Position numbers and translations under genes: made by a program. Of a DNA stretch of 64,000 nt, positions 54,531 through 63,310 are shown piece by piece. Where the stretch lies: contig NZ_FNAJ01000019.1 in the NCBI RefSeq assembly GCF_900101905.1, forward strand, positions 62,001 through 126,000. The letters run 5' to 3'. The notes under the pieces were generated by a model. The model was not told the origin of the DNA. It was given only the letters and a program-made list of their open reading frames with translations, and made no database searches. The stretch is from Myxococcus virescens (GTDB taxonomy: Bacteria; Myxococcota; Myxococcia; Myxococcales; Myxococcaceae). Numbering within the stretch: the first letter of the stretch is position 1; every line of letters starts with the position of its first letter.

Positions 54531-55382
54531 CTAGTTGAGCTCAAACTCAATCGGATAGTGGTCGCTCACCAACTTCATTGAATCCGTAGTCAGATTGAAC
54601 TTGGTGTCAAGGTACACGGTGCGCCCCTTCGCGGCATGCGCGCGCAGCTTATCGCCTGCCACGACGGCTCGGTCGTAAGGGCAACTCGCCTTGCCGACAG
54701 AGGACTTGGTGTCGTCCCCGATGAGCCAGGTGAAGCGAGAGTCCGAACGCAGGGGATTCGTCTCCCAATACTTCTTGGCAAAGTAGCTACAGCCTGCTTG
54801 CCAGTCCCCCATGAGGATGCCGTTCTTGATGTTCCAGCGCTTTGCCGCGTCGTCGTAGACCTTCACCAGGGAGCCTATTTCTGCGACCGCCGCCGAGGAC
54901 TCCGCGTGGAGTGGAACGACGAAAAAATTCTTCGCGGTTGCCTGGGTGGTGCTGAACCTGACGACGAATGGTTCGCGTGCGAAGAGGTCGGCGGAGTCGG
55001 CATAGTGGTAGCTGTCGACCATCTTGAGCGCGCTCTTCTTGTAAATAAAAGCGTATTGCTCCGTTGTATTTGCCCGACCCAGACGATTGCTTACGAGGAT
55101 GCTGTATGCGTTGCCTGTCGCAGCGTTGAGTTGCTTCATGAGGGCCGTCGTCGCGATGTCGGTCGGATCTCTGATTTCCTGGACAAGGATGAGGTCGTAC
55201 TGCTTGACGGTATCCACGATGACTCTCATGACGTCCGCGTTCATCACCTTCTTTTGACCGAAGACCTGGATATTCCAACTCGCTACTTTGATGGCAGCCG
55301 AAGCTTCCCTGGCCCATGTCATCAGGCCCAGGACGAAAAATGTTGCGACGAAGGTGCGTGTGAAGGTCTTCAGGGCAAGCAT
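54531..55382 (-). CDS. Exported DNase I-like nuclease (EEP superfamily)
   Basis: A 283-residue exported protein. The ATG at 55382 follows AAGGA; signal peptide TFFVLGLMTWAREASAA. The endonuclease/exonuclease/phosphatase fold is shown by IKVASWNIQVFGQKK (Asn), YDLILVQEIRDPTD (metal Glu), the His in FFVVPLHAESSAAV, the Asp in GILMGDWQAGCSY and the C-terminal SDHYPIEFEL. This order and the QEIRD motif are those of secreted DNase I-type nucleases. Probably degrades extracellular DNA for nutrition or predation. Codons are less GC-biased than in neighbours (many ATT, GTT, AAA), and IS ends lie just upstream, so transfer is possible. Confidence 0.9.
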   Translation of the reverse strand: MLALKTFTRTFVATFFVLGLMTWAREASAAIKVASWNIQVFGQKKVMNADVMRVIVDTVKQYDLILVQEIRDPTDIATTALMKQLNAATGNAYSILVSNRLGRANTTEQYAFIYKKSALKMVDSYHYADSADLFAREPFVVRFSTTQATAKNFFVVPLHAESSAAVAEIGSLVKVYDDAAKRWNIKNGILMGDWQAGCSYFAKKYWETNPLRSDSRFTWLIGDDTKSSVGKASCPYDRAVVAGDKLRAHAAKGRTVYLDTKFNLTTDSMKLVSDHYPIEFELN

Positions 55383-55469
55383 GATGTTTCGTCCTTTCAT
55401 TGCTCCTGCAGCAAGAGCGCTCAGGCTGGAAGTATGCGCCGGCACCGCGGATTCCGTACTGCTGATTCC

Positions 55470-55506
55470 CAACCCTGAGCTGTCCGATTTGACGGGGGCA
55501 ACTCCA
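55470..55506. repeat. 37-bp repeat, copy 2
   Basis: Identical to 26603-26639 (begins CAACCCTGAGCTGTCCGATT). It lies between the nuclease gene and an IS3 element, consistent with an IS end. Confidence 0.65.
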
Positions 55507-55809
55507 GAGGCTTGGTCCCGAATTCCAGCAAACGCGATGCCAGGAGTGTCGTTGACTGCTGCTCGACCGGAGGCGCTGTTTGGAAGTCCGGCGTCTGCTG
55601 TGGCAACGCGGCTGTTGACACGTCAGCCCCTGAATGTGACGTGTCAACTTTGATCTGCCCCCGTTCTTCGGGCCACGAGTTACGAGAGTCCTGCGGAGCT
55701 GCTGAAGCCGTGCTTGGAGGAGGTTGACCGGAGTCGGCATGGGCGCGACGAACTCCGACTGAGAGTCCCCCGCTTTCGTGGCCACCCCGATGTAATCGAA
55801 GGGTGTTTG

Positions 55810-56118
55810 ATGTCGGAGAGCGAGAAGAAGCAGAGGCGGCAGTGGTGTAGCTTCGGCCTGGAGTTCAAGGCCGGGGCGGGGAAGCTGGTACTGGAGGAGG
55901 GCACGTCCGTCGCGGAGGTCGCGCGGAACCTGGACCTGACCGAGACCGTTTTCCGCAGATGGGTGGAGCAGGCCAAGACGGACTGGGGCCAGGGCAAGCC
56001 GGGCGCCCTCATCAGCGAAGAGCGGGTGGAGTTCACCCAGTTGCGCAAGCTCGTGCGCCAGCTCGAAATGGAGAAGGAGTTGCTAAACAATGCGGCGGCC
56101 TTCTTCGGAGGGAGATGA
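55810..56118 (+). CDS. IS3-family transposase OrfA
   Basis: 102 residues. HTH part FKAGAGKLVLEEGTSVAEVA and RNLDLTETVFRRWVEQAKTD; leucine-zipper end FTQLRKLVRQLEMEKELLNN. Complete for IS3 OrfA. OrfB follows at once in a different frame, as in elements that use programmed -1 frameshifting, but the element itself is truncated and so cannot move. Confidence 0.88.
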   Translation: MSESEKKQRRQWCSFGLEFKAGAGKLVLEEGTSVAEVARNLDLTETVFRRWVEQAKTDWGQGKPGALISEERVEFTQLRKLVRQLEMEKELLNNAAAFFGGR

Positions 56119-56119
56119 A

Positions 56120-56665
56120 GTGAAGTTCCGCTTCATCCACGCGAAGAAGGCCGCACTGTCGGTAGCCTTCATCTGCCGCCAACTGGACGTCTCCCGCTCT
56201 GGCTATTATGCCTGGGCGAAGAGTCCCGAGTCGCAACGTAAGAAGAGCGACCGTGAGCTGAAAGTGGAGGTGGGGGCCATTTTCCAGGAGAGCCGCGGCA
56301 CCTACGGCAGCCGGCACGTCCATGCGGAGATGCGCGCACGGGGCCGTCGCAGCTCCGAGAAGCGTGTCGCGCGCCACATGCGGCAGGAGGGTCTGGCGGC
56401 CCGCCGAAGGCGCCCCTCGTACGGACCACCGACAGCATGCACGCCCATCCCGTCGCTCCCAATATCGTGGCTCGTGACTTCCGGCCTCCGGGGCTCAACC
56501 GCACCTGGGCGGGCGATATCACCTACGTGTGGACTGCTGAGGGCTGGCTCTATCTGGCCGTGGCGCTGAACCTCTTCAGCCGTCGCGTCGTGGGCTGGAG
56601 CATGGCGGAGCACATCGACCGCCACTTGGTTCTCGCCGCTCTCGGCATGGCGCTCACAGGTGTTG
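56120..56665 (+). pseudogene. IS3-family OrfB, frameshifted and truncated
   Basis: From GTG 56120: KFRFIHAKKAALSVAFICRQ, LDVSRSGYYAW and ESRGTYGSRHVHAEMRARGR (HTH_21-type region). Near 56420 the frame shifts by one base. It then continues VAPNIVARDFRPPGLNRTWA, GDITYVWTAEGWLYLAVALN (first catalytic Asp) and VVGWSMAEHIDRHLVLAALG, ending abruptly before the second Asp and the Glu. Inactive. Confidence 0.85.
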
Positions 56666-56850
56666 TATGCGGCGGTGAGGGAGAGCTTGGCCACTCTGCT
56701 GGCAGAGGCGAGCGAGGTGGGGCACGGCCTGCCCCGGTATGTGGAGCGGGACTGCGCCTCGTGCCTGGAGTGTGACGTGCTGGCGCATGGCTTTGCGCGG
56801 GTGTGCTGCGGGAGCTGCAGGGACGAGCTGTTCGCCGCATTATCAAGGCG
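56660..56850 (+). pseudogene. IS91-family transposase N-terminal fragment
   Basis: Reads LYAAVRESLATLLAEASEVG, GLPRYVERDCASCLECDVLA and HGFARVCCGSCRDELFAALS. This is the zinc-binding start of IS91-type transposases (GLPRFVE..F..FL.CG.L.HGFAR..C..C). The catalytic part is missing. Confidence 0.75.
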
Positions 56851-56988
56851 CGGTGAGCCCGCCTCTATCTTCGTGGCTGGCCGATCACTTCGTCACCGCC
56901 ATGCTCCCAATCATGTGATATGAAGTCCCCGGCATGCCTGTAAATGCCGTGAAACCAGTTCAGGCAGAACCAGCCGAGGGAGGATGCG

Positions 56989-57372
56989 ATGAAGAAGCTG
57001 ATTTTCGTAGTGGCACTGGTCGCGGGGGCGACGACGGCGGTGGCGGGCATGGTCGGCGGTAACCAAGTCATCATCTCGACGGACAGCTCCGGCCAGCTCG
57101 AGGCCAAAGGCACCTTCTACAGCGTGCGGAACAGCTCGGACACGGTCCAGTATATCGGATGCTCGCTCTACGCTTATGATACGGGCAGCCACTCCGCTAC
57201 GTGTTACGCCAGGTCGGCCACCGCCGAGTACGTTTCCTGCCACACCAGCGATGCGAATATGCTGAGCGTGGTCAAGACACTCAATCCCGCGTCCTATCTC
57301 TACTTCGTTGTAAACGCGAATGGGTCCTGCGACCGCGTCATCACTGTGAACGCTTCCTACAATCTTCCGTAG
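56989..57372 (+). CDS. Small exported protein
   Basis: A 127-residue secreted protein. A very good RBS (GGGAGGATGCG) precedes the ATG; signal peptide KKLIFVVALVAGATTAVAG. The mature part is about 105 residues with four Cys (IGCSLYAYD, ATCYARSA, VSCHTSD, GSCDRVITV) and beta-type sequence. Function unknown. The following gene starts 9 nt after its stop. Confidence 0.85.
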   Translation: MKKLIFVVALVAGATTAVAGMVGGNQVIISTDSSGQLEAKGTFYSVRNSSDTVQYIGCSLYAYDTGSHSATCYARSATAEYVSCHTSDANMLSVVKTLNPASYLYFVVNANGSCDRVITVNASYNLP

Positions 57373-57380
57373 GAATCCAC

Positions 57381-57884
57381 ATGAGCCTCCGTCTGGTCGT
57401 GGCCGCCTCGGCGGGAATCCTCGTGGGCGCAGGCGGGATGTGGTTTGCGCTCGCGCCTCCCGCTGCTCCCGTTGTGCGGGCCCAGATACCATCAGCCGGT
57501 GCTCCCTCCACGGAGTCGTCGAGGGCTGCCATCGACGTCGATGCCATCCGCGCCGTTGTGCGCGAGGAACTGCGTGCTGCATCGATGGCCCCCCCTCCTC
57601 CGGTGGTGCTCGTTCCTGCTGCGACCGAGGGGCCCGCCTCTCAGAAGGAGGAGACGCCCGCCGACGAGGCGGCAACCGCGAATCTCAGCCCCGAGTATGG
57701 CGAGGCGGAGCACGTCGTCCTGAGTGGTCTCGCGCGGCGCTCGTGGTCGGCGGAGGACCGGAGTCGGCTCCAGGCGCTCATGTCCCAGCTCAGGCCCGCC
57801 GAGCGAGAGGCCCTCGCCAGGCAACTCATCGTCGCCGCCAATCGCGGTGAGCTGAAAGTGGACATCGAAGGACCGCTTTTCTGA
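57381..57884 (+). CDS. Exported or membrane-anchored protein, coupled to the small exported protein
   Basis: A 167-residue protein. TAGGA, which includes the stop of the previous gene, lies before the ATG. One N-terminal membrane segment (LRLVVAASAGILVGAGGMWF) is followed by a Pro/Ala-rich linker and a helical C-terminal region (GEAEHVVLSGLARRSWSAED, RLQALMSQLRPAEREALARQ). No family recognised; probably periplasmic, working with the upstream protein. Confidence 0.8.
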   Translation: MSLRLVVAASAGILVGAGGMWFALAPPAAPVVRAQIPSAGAPSTESSRAAIDVDAIRAVVREELRAASMAPPPPVVLVPAATEGPASQKEETPADEAATANLSPEYGEAEHVVLSGLARRSWSAEDRSRLQALMSQLRPAEREALARQLIVAANRGELKVDIEGPLF

Positions 57885-57988
57885 CTCTTGTTGAGCCCAC
57901 GCTTCCGGGTGGAGTTCCTCGACGTGGGGCTCTGTGATGCGAGGGGGAATCAGGGACGCGCCGGTTGGGCGAGGGCACCTGCGGAAGC

Positions 57989-58440
57989 TCAGGCCGAGGC
58001 GGTAGATGAGGTGGTGTTGGGAGGGCTCTTGCCCGCCAGGCTCGTGTTCTCCCGTGCTTCACTCTTGTCCTCCACCTCCGCATCCACCTCGCCGTGCTCG
58101 GCGGGCGTCGCCTCACGCGCAGCACGCAGGGCCTGGGCGTGCCGGGCCTGGAGGCCCTCCAGCGAGAAGCAAGTGTGCAGCTCCTGGCGGGAGTCGGCGC
58201 CGCTCATGACGAACTCCTTCAGGCGCACCATGGCGTTGAAGTCGGTGGGGATGTCGACGCGCACGCGGCCTTCGGCCAGCGCCTCCTCGACGCCGAGGAA
58301 GTAGCCGGCAATCATCTTCAGGGTGTCGTCCTTGGAGACGGCGATGGTGGTGGCGCGCAGTTCCATCAGCTTCTGGTCCGCCTTGGTGGCGATGCGCGTC
58401 TTCGCGAAGACGTCGCTCCAGGCCCCGCGCTGGCCCGCAG
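57989..58440 (-). pseudogene. Truncated hypothetical protein, N-terminus lost
   Basis: The minus-strand frame reads WSDVFAKTRIATKADQKLME, IAVSKDDTLKMIAGYFLGVE, RVRVDIPTDFNAMVRLKEFV and SADSRQELHTCFSLEGLQAR-type helices, then an acidic tail. Codon use is coding, but no start is seen near 58440 and the frame beyond is random. The protein resembles phage or plasmid packaging-type small proteins only by feel. Possibly functional from an internal ATG (MELRATT). Confidence 0.4.
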
Positions 58441-58596
58441 TGGCTCGTCGCGCTGGGAGAATGGCGGACCGCGGACACTCCGCTCCGCGAGGCCGTCGCG
58501 AAAGCAACCGTTGCCACGCCCCCGCGTTGTCGCCGGGGCAGGCGGCTCGTAGCGTCGAGCGCCTCGCCTTTCTCCACCCGAGGCCCCTCGCCGCAT

Positions 58597-60075
58597 ATGC
58601 GAATTCCGCTCCGAGCGCGTCCCCTGCTGGTGGCGTGCGCACCGCTGCTGCTCTCCGGCTGCTTCCACCTCTTTGGAGGCGGGGGCGGCGGCAAGGCGGA
58701 CTTCAAGCCGCCCCGCCGCGTGGATCCACAAGACGTGGCCGTGCCGGAGGGCTACCGCATTGAGGTCGTGGCCACCGGTCTGACGTACCCCACCGGCGTC
58801 GCCTTCGACGGAGAGGGCACGCCCTACGTCACCGAGTCCGGCTACAGCTACGGCGAGGACTTCGCCCCGGGCAGGCTGCTTCGGGTGGAGAAGGACGGCC
58901 GCCTCACCGAGGTGGCGAAGGGCGAGCATCAGCCGTGGACGGGCGTCACCTGGCACCAGGGCGCGTTCTATGTCGCCCAGGGCGGTGAACAGGGCGGTGG
59001 CCGCATCGTCCGCGTCACGCCGGGTGGCCTGATGACGCCGCTCGTCTCCAGCCTGCCCAGCCTGGGGGACCACCACACCAATGGCCCCGTCGTGGGACCT
59101 GACGGCGCGCTCTACTTCGGGGTGGGCACGGCGACGAACTCCGGCGTCGTGGGCCCGGACAACGCGAGCATGGGGTGGCTGAAACGCAACCCGGCCTTCC
59201 ACGACGTGCCGTGCCGCGACGTCACGCTGGCCGGCGTCAACTACCCCAGCGCCAACCCACTCGCCTCGCAGTCGGGCCAGGTGCTCACGGGTGCCTTCGT
59301 CCCGTTCGGCACGGAGACGAAGCCGGGGCAGGTCATCAAGGGCGGTATGCCGTGCAGCGGTGCGGTGTTCCGGCTCGTTCCCGAGGCCACCACACCGGAA
59401 CTGGTGGCCTGGGGGTTCCGCAACCCGTTCGGCCTGGCGTTCGCGCCCAACGGCCGGCTGTACGTCACCGAGAACGGCTACGACGTGCGCGGCAGCCGGC
59501 CGCTCTTCGGAGCTGCGGACTGGATGTGGGAGGTGGAGCCGGGCGGCTGGTATGGCTTTCCGGACTTCGCCGGTGGCAAGCCCGTGGATCAGGAGTGGTT
59601 CAAGGTGCCGGGTGGCGAGGTGCCCAAGCGCGTGCTGCAAGAGCCCCCTGGGACGCCGCCTCAGCCGGTGGCCGCCTTCGGCGTGCACTCGTCGTCCAAC
59701 CGCTTCGACTTCTCCCGCAACCCGGACTTCGGCCACGTGGGCGAGGCCTTTGTCGCGCAGTTCGGAGACCAGGCCCCGGACACGGGCAAAACGATGGCGC
59801 CCGTGGGCTTCAAGGTCGTTCGGGTGGACGTGTCGAATGGCGTCATCGAGGACTTCGTCGCCAACAAGGACAAGGGCAGCGGAGGGCCGGCCTCGCGGCT
59901 GCGGAAGGCGGGCCTGGAGCGCCCCATTGACGCGCGCTTCGAGCCCAGCGGCAGGGCGCTCTACATCGTCGACTTCGGCGTCATGCTGGTGAAGGGCAAG
60001 GGAGACTTACGTCCCTTCCAGCAGACGGGCGTGCTGTGGCGCGTGACTCGCGCGACCCCGGAGGCGAAGCCATGA
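58597..60075 (+). CDS. Propeller dehydrogenase lipoprotein (PQQ glucose/sorbosone dehydrogenase-like)
   Basis: A 492-residue lipoprotein: lipobox APLLLSGCFH, then a Gly-rich linker. The six-blade propeller of soluble sugar dehydrogenases is seen in VPEGYRIEVVATGLTYPTGV, LGDHHTNGPVVGPDGALYFG, ELVAWGFRNPFGLAFAPNGR (the RNP-G motif) and RPIDARFEPSGRALYIVDFG. It probably oxidises a sugar or similar alcohol in the periplasm with PQQ; PQQ binding itself is inferred from the family. Its stop overlaps the start of a cytochrome c gene (ATGA), which fits electron transfer to that partner. Confidence 0.9.
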   Translation: MRIPLRARPLLVACAPLLLSGCFHLFGGGGGGKADFKPPRRVDPQDVAVPEGYRIEVVATGLTYPTGVAFDGEGTPYVTESGYSYGEDFAPGRLLRVEKDGRLTEVAKGEHQPWTGVTWHQGAFYVAQGGEQGGGRIVRVTPGGLMTPLVSSLPSLGDHHTNGPVVGPDGALYFGVGTATNSGVVGPDNASMGWLKRNPAFHDVPCRDVTLAGVNYPSANPLASQSGQVLTGAFVPFGTETKPGQVIKGGMPCSGAVFRLVPEATTPELVAWGFRNPFGLAFAPNGRLYVTENGYDVRGSRPLFGAADWMWEVEPGGWYGFPDFAGGKPVDQEWFKVPGGEVPKRVLQEPPGTPPQPVAAFGVHSSSNRFDFSRNPDFGHVGEAFVAQFGDQAPDTGKTMAPVGFKVVRVDVSNGVIEDFVANKDKGSGGPASRLRKAGLERPIDARFEPSGRALYIVDFGVMLVKGKGDLRPFQQTGVLWRVTRATPEAKP

Positions 60076-60404
60076 GGACAACCCTGCTCGCCGTGCTCGC
60101 CTTCACCACCCTGGCCTGTGGCCCCGCGCGCCGGGGCCCGCCCTTCGGCGCGCCCCGGCAGTTCACCGAGCAGGAGCAGGAGGGCCGAGTCCTCTTCATG
60201 CGCCACTGCAACCAGTGTCACCCCGGCGGCGCGGCCGGGTTGGGGCCGGCCATCAACAACAAGCCCCTGCCGTCGGTGGCCATGCGTACGCAGATACGCC
60301 ATGGGGTGGGCGCCATGCCTGCCTTCACCGATGAGATGCTCGACGATGCGCAGGTGGACGCCATCGTCGCGTTCCTCAACGATCTGCAGGAGGCGAAGGA
60401 CTAG
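60072..60404 (+). CDS. Cytochrome c, single heme, exported
   Basis: A 110-residue lipoprotein-type cytochrome. Signal with lipobox TTLACGP. The heme motif CNQCH (in FMRHCNQCHPGGAAGLGP) and axial Met in GVGAMPAFTDEML define a class I c-type cytochrome. It should take electrons from the coupled dehydrogenase. The stop codon TAG is part of the CTAG target duplication of an IS inserted exactly here. Confidence 0.92.
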   Translation: MRTTLLAVLAFTTLACGPARRGPPFGAPRQFTEQEQEGRVLFMRHCNQCHPGGAAGLGPAINNKPLPSVAMRTQIRHGVGAMPAFTDEMLDDAQVDAIVAFLNDLQEAKD

Positions 60405-60861
60405 GGGCTGTCCCTGATGAGCGCAGCCAAAGAAGCATGGATGCGACATGCAGGACGGCGAGGTAGCTCGTCGCCGTCTTGTCATGGCGGGTGGCGACGG
60501 CCCGAAAATGCTTGAGGTCGTGGAAGAAGCACTCCACCCGGTAGCGCAGCCGGTACAGGGTGCGGTCTAACGGCAACGCCCGCTTGCGGATCGGGTTTGA
60601 ATGGATGACAGGCTTCATCCTGAGGTTCCGAACGTTGGCGCGGATGCGGTCGGCGTCATGGCCGGTATCCGCGATGAAAGCGGCGCCCTCGGCAGGGGCG
60701 CGATGCGGCCCCTCTCGGCATCGCTCAATTCATGTCGGCGCACAGCCCGCGTTGATCAGACCTGGCGCCAGCCAGCAGCTCCGATGGGGACCCAGCTCGA
60801 TGGGCCGGATAACCGGCCCGCCAGGTCGATTGGCGAACACGAAATCAGGGACAGCCCCTAG
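60401..60861. mobile_element. Short IS5-family element with intact ends (453 bp) and CTAG target duplication
   Basis: The ends are perfect 14-bp inverted repeats: GGGCTGTCCCTGAT at 60405-60418 and ATCAGGGACAGCCC at 60844-60857. CTAG flanks both sides (60401-60404 and 60858-60861). The inner part codes only the C-terminal part of a transposase, so it is a deleted, non-autonomous copy. CTAG-type targets are known in the IS427 group of IS5. Confidence 0.85.
60415..60720 (-). pseudogene. IS5-family transposase C-terminal fragment
   Basis: The minus strand reads FIADTGHDADRIRANVRNLR, MKPVIHSNPIRKRALPLDRT and LYRLRYRVECFFHDLKHFRA, then RHDKTATSYLAVLHVASMLL. This is the last third of an IS5-type DDE transposase, with the Glu in RVECFF. 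The frame runs on through the terminal repeat into the host gene, so the original end is altered. Confidence 0.8.
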
Positions 60862-60866
60862 ATGAA

Positions 60867-60894
60867 GGGTGCCCTCAGCCTCAACAGGGCACCC
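60867..60894. terminator. Hairpin between convergent genes
   Basis: GGGTGCCC pairs with GGGCACCC (12-base loop). It follows the IS and was probably the terminator of the dehydrogenase-cytochrome operon before insertion. Confidence 0.65.
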
Positions 60895-60984
60895 ATCCCT
60901 CTTATGCGTCTCACACGACCATCAACAAAGGTACACGGCAATACCTGCCGTCGCGCGCGCAGGCACGCCCATCCAACAGGGAAA

Positions 60985-62658
60985 CTACGGATTCGCCAGG
61001 ACGGGCAAACCCGGGTCATAGATGGGGCCGTACGTTGTGACACCGCACCGGGAAGCGTTATCCGCGATCGAGGTGCTCAAGTCGTTCAGGAAGACGACCC
61101 GCAGCGAGTAGCCTGGGGCGGCGCCGAAGATGCCGCGAAGGCGCTGCGCATCCGTGACCGTGTCATTCACACCGAAGCGCACGGACGCTCGGCCGAGCAT
61201 GTTGTTCGCCTTGAACGTACAGCCCGGCGTGTACTGGTACGTCGACGTGGAGAGGACCGTCGGCGACATGCGCGCCAGCAAGCGGGCGATGGGCAGGCCA
61301 TTCCAAACGGGGTTGGTCGCACGGCTCAACGTCTGTGCATTCGGCCACGTGGTCGAGCCGTAGCGCGGAACGCCATTGGGGCCCGAGTAGAGCGTCGTCT
61401 GGGGCGACACACCGGCGACGTAGTCATTCACGCCCAAGCCGCTCGCGAGCAGCGTCAGGTTTTCGCCCGAGGGGAAGAGCGTCGCGCTCCGGTTCATGTC
61501 GAACGCGTCGTACGGGACGTTGAGCTTGATGGAGGGCGCCGGCAGCTTGAGATTGACGAGCAGTTCGTTGCTGCGCGTCGTCGAGCCATCGAGGAACAGC
61601 TGCACGTTTGTCGTCTCCGGCAGCGAATCGATGATGGAACTTTCGATGGTGGAAGTCATGCTGTTCGCCGCCTCGCTCTCGATGATGTCGTAGATGAGGG
61701 TAGGAACGAGGCCGAGAATGGGAACGACCTGAACCGCCACACACCGGAGCGGCCATTCGAGGCTCGCCTGGGGCGCATTCACCCATTGCACCGAAATGCC
61801 AGAGGAGTTCGCATTCAGCTTGAAGGTGCCATAGGCGCGAATCGTCGGGTCGCACCAATTGTCGAGGTCCGTCTTGAATTTGAACGAGAAGCCCACGCCA
61901 TTCGAGGTGACGGAGAGCTGGAGGCTATTCGGGTCGTAGCCGTAAATGCGGCGCATGGAGCCGTCCGACGACCTGATGACGGTCGAATTCGTAGCGCCAT
62001 TGAACTTCGTGAAGAGCGCCTTGCCGAACATGTTCCATAGTTCGGCACGAGAGAAACCGATGGGGGCGGGGACGGAGTTCGCCTCGACGCTATCGACTTG
62101 CACCATCGGGAAGCTGTACGTCGCGGTGCCGCTGCCGAAGGTGCGCCCAACGGTGATGGTGACCTGGTTCGTGGAGCCATCTCCCAGATAGGGGAAGAAT
62201 ATCCACAAGTTGTAGCCGTAACGGCTGGGGTCCGCGGGTTGGTACGAGGAGTCCTGGGCGGAATACCAATAGCCATCGGTATACGTCGGCGTCACGACGC
62301 GCGAGCCGACTTTGACCTCTCTGATGTACGTGCACTTGTCGGTAACGAGCTCGAAGCGGAGGCCATTGGCGGAGACGTATTCGATGCCACCGCGGCTCAT
62401 GCGGCCACTCTCGGGATTCCAATTCGCGGGTGCGCCGCCGCCGATATGGAGGGCCGCGGGGCTCATCAGCGTATTGCTGAAGATCTGCGGAGTGGTGTCC
62501 GCGTTGCCGCACGCATTCTGGACCGTCCCCCGGCTGGTGGTGAACGGGTCAGCTCGCGCGGAGAGCGACTCGGCTTCGTTTTCGGGGAGACCTTCCTGAC
62601 CACAGCCAAAGGCGAGCGGCAGGAGCAGCAGGGCAGTGAGACGGCGCAATGAACGCAT
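60985..62658 (-). CDS. Large lipoprotein, function unknown
   Basis: A 557-residue lipoprotein. The ATG at 62658 follows GAGG by 7 nt; lipobox LLPLAFGCGQ. The chain is rich in Ser, Thr, Asn and Tyr, with mostly beta-type sequence (FELVTDKCTYIREVKVGSRV, QVTITVGRTFGSGTATYSFP, SLQLSVTSNGVGFSFKFK). A hydrophobic helix-like part stands near 315-340 (WPLRCVAVQVVPILGLVPTL). Four Cys. Codons are slightly less GC-rich than in neighbours. No family recognised; probably a surface protein. Confidence 0.82.
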   Translation of the reverse strand: MRSLRRLTALLLLPLAFGCGQEGLPENEAESLSARADPFTTSRGTVQNACGNADTTPQIFSNTLMSPAALHIGGGAPANWNPESGRMSRGGIEYVSANGLRFELVTDKCTYIREVKVGSRVVTPTYTDGYWYSAQDSSYQPADPSRYGYNLWIFFPYLGDGSTNQVTITVGRTFGSGTATYSFPMVQVDSVEANSVPAPIGFSRAELWNMFGKALFTKFNGATNSTVIRSSDGSMRRIYGYDPNSLQLSVTSNGVGFSFKFKTDLDNWCDPTIRAYGTFKLNANSSGISVQWVNAPQASLEWPLRCVAVQVVPILGLVPTLIYDIIESEAANSMTSTIESSIIDSLPETTNVQLFLDGSTTRSNELLVNLKLPAPSIKLNVPYDAFDMNRSATLFPSGENLTLLASGLGVNDYVAGVSPQTTLYSGPNGVPRYGSTTWPNAQTLSRATNPVWNGLPIARLLARMSPTVLSTSTYQYTPGCTFKANNMLGRASVRFGVNDTVTDAQRLRGIFGAAPGYSLRVVFLNDLSTSIADNASRCGVTTYGPIYDPGLPVLANP

Positions 62659-62989
62659 GGAGAACCTCGAGTGGAACGGAGTATCCCTGGCGCCGTGAGC
62701 AGACACGGGCCAGCGGTCCAGGACAGTCGCAGCGTGTCTACACTTCCACCCGGCGTGGGGCTTCCTCGCAGGCGCCAGATGCTTCCGCGTCCACGCCAAT
62801 CCAGACGTGTGCGTGTTCTGGGTAAGCCTTAGCCGTGCCCCGTCGCGACAGGAACCAGATTCTCGTGAGACCTGTGGCTATCGGAAATTGGGGGCCCGTG
62901 CCATGCGCGCATCAGCGAACGCGTCATTTCATGCACGGTACTTCGAATGGGCCCCCAGAGTGCTGAGACCCCAATGCAGGCGGGGGTAG
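62659..62989. other. Intergenic region, no gene recognised
   Basis: About 330 bases upstream of the large lipoprotein; it should hold its promoter. No RNA gene or repeat seen. Confidence 0.45.
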
Positions 62990-63285
62990 ATGAATGCGCT
63001 GGGTGTCTCGGCGGGAGCCTTTGACTCCCTGTCCTTCGGTGTGCCGGTGGGCTTCTACCACCTGGCGGTGGGGACGGGGCACGGGGCGTATGCCAGAGGC
63101 TGGGGGAACGTGCGGGTGCGGCGGTTGGAAGGTCGTGGGGGCTGCGGGTGAAGATGGACGAGTCCCTGGTGCGTGTTGGCAAGCGCGTCTGGCTGCCATT
63201 CCTCCGTGCTCGCCAGTACATGCAGTCCCGCCAGTCGCTGCTGGACTCCTCGCTCACTCAGTTCTTCAAGGAGGCGGAGCGGTAG
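62990..63285 (+). pseudogene. Two overlapping short frames, probable gene remnants
   Basis: Frame 1 (62990-63151) reads MNALGVSAGAFDSLSFGVPV, GFYHLAVGTGHGAYARGWGN. Frame 2 starts at GTG 63148 (GTGA overlap) or ATG 63154 and reads MDESLVRVGKRVWLPFLRAR, QYMQSRQSLLDSSLTQFFKE to a stop at 63285. Both look like protein but are too short for known families. Either a small coupled pair or pieces of a broken gene. An IS end follows. Confidence 0.35.
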
Positions 63286-63291
63286 CGGCCA

Positions 63292-63310
63292 TGATTTTGG
63301 GTAGGCACAG
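63292..63310. repeat. Dispersed IS-end repeat, short copy
   Basis: TGATTTTGGGTAGGCACAG, shared with 63713-63744. It joins the gene remnants to a TonB-receptor fragment. Confidence 0.5.

Larger units (their letters stand above)
55637..56665 (+). mobile_element. IS3-family element, 3'-truncated
   Basis: OrfA complete, OrfB frameshifted and cut off after the first third of the integrase core, where an IS91-type sequence takes over at about 56660. The left end is placed near TGTCAACTTTGATCTGCCCC, by position only. Confidence 0.7.
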
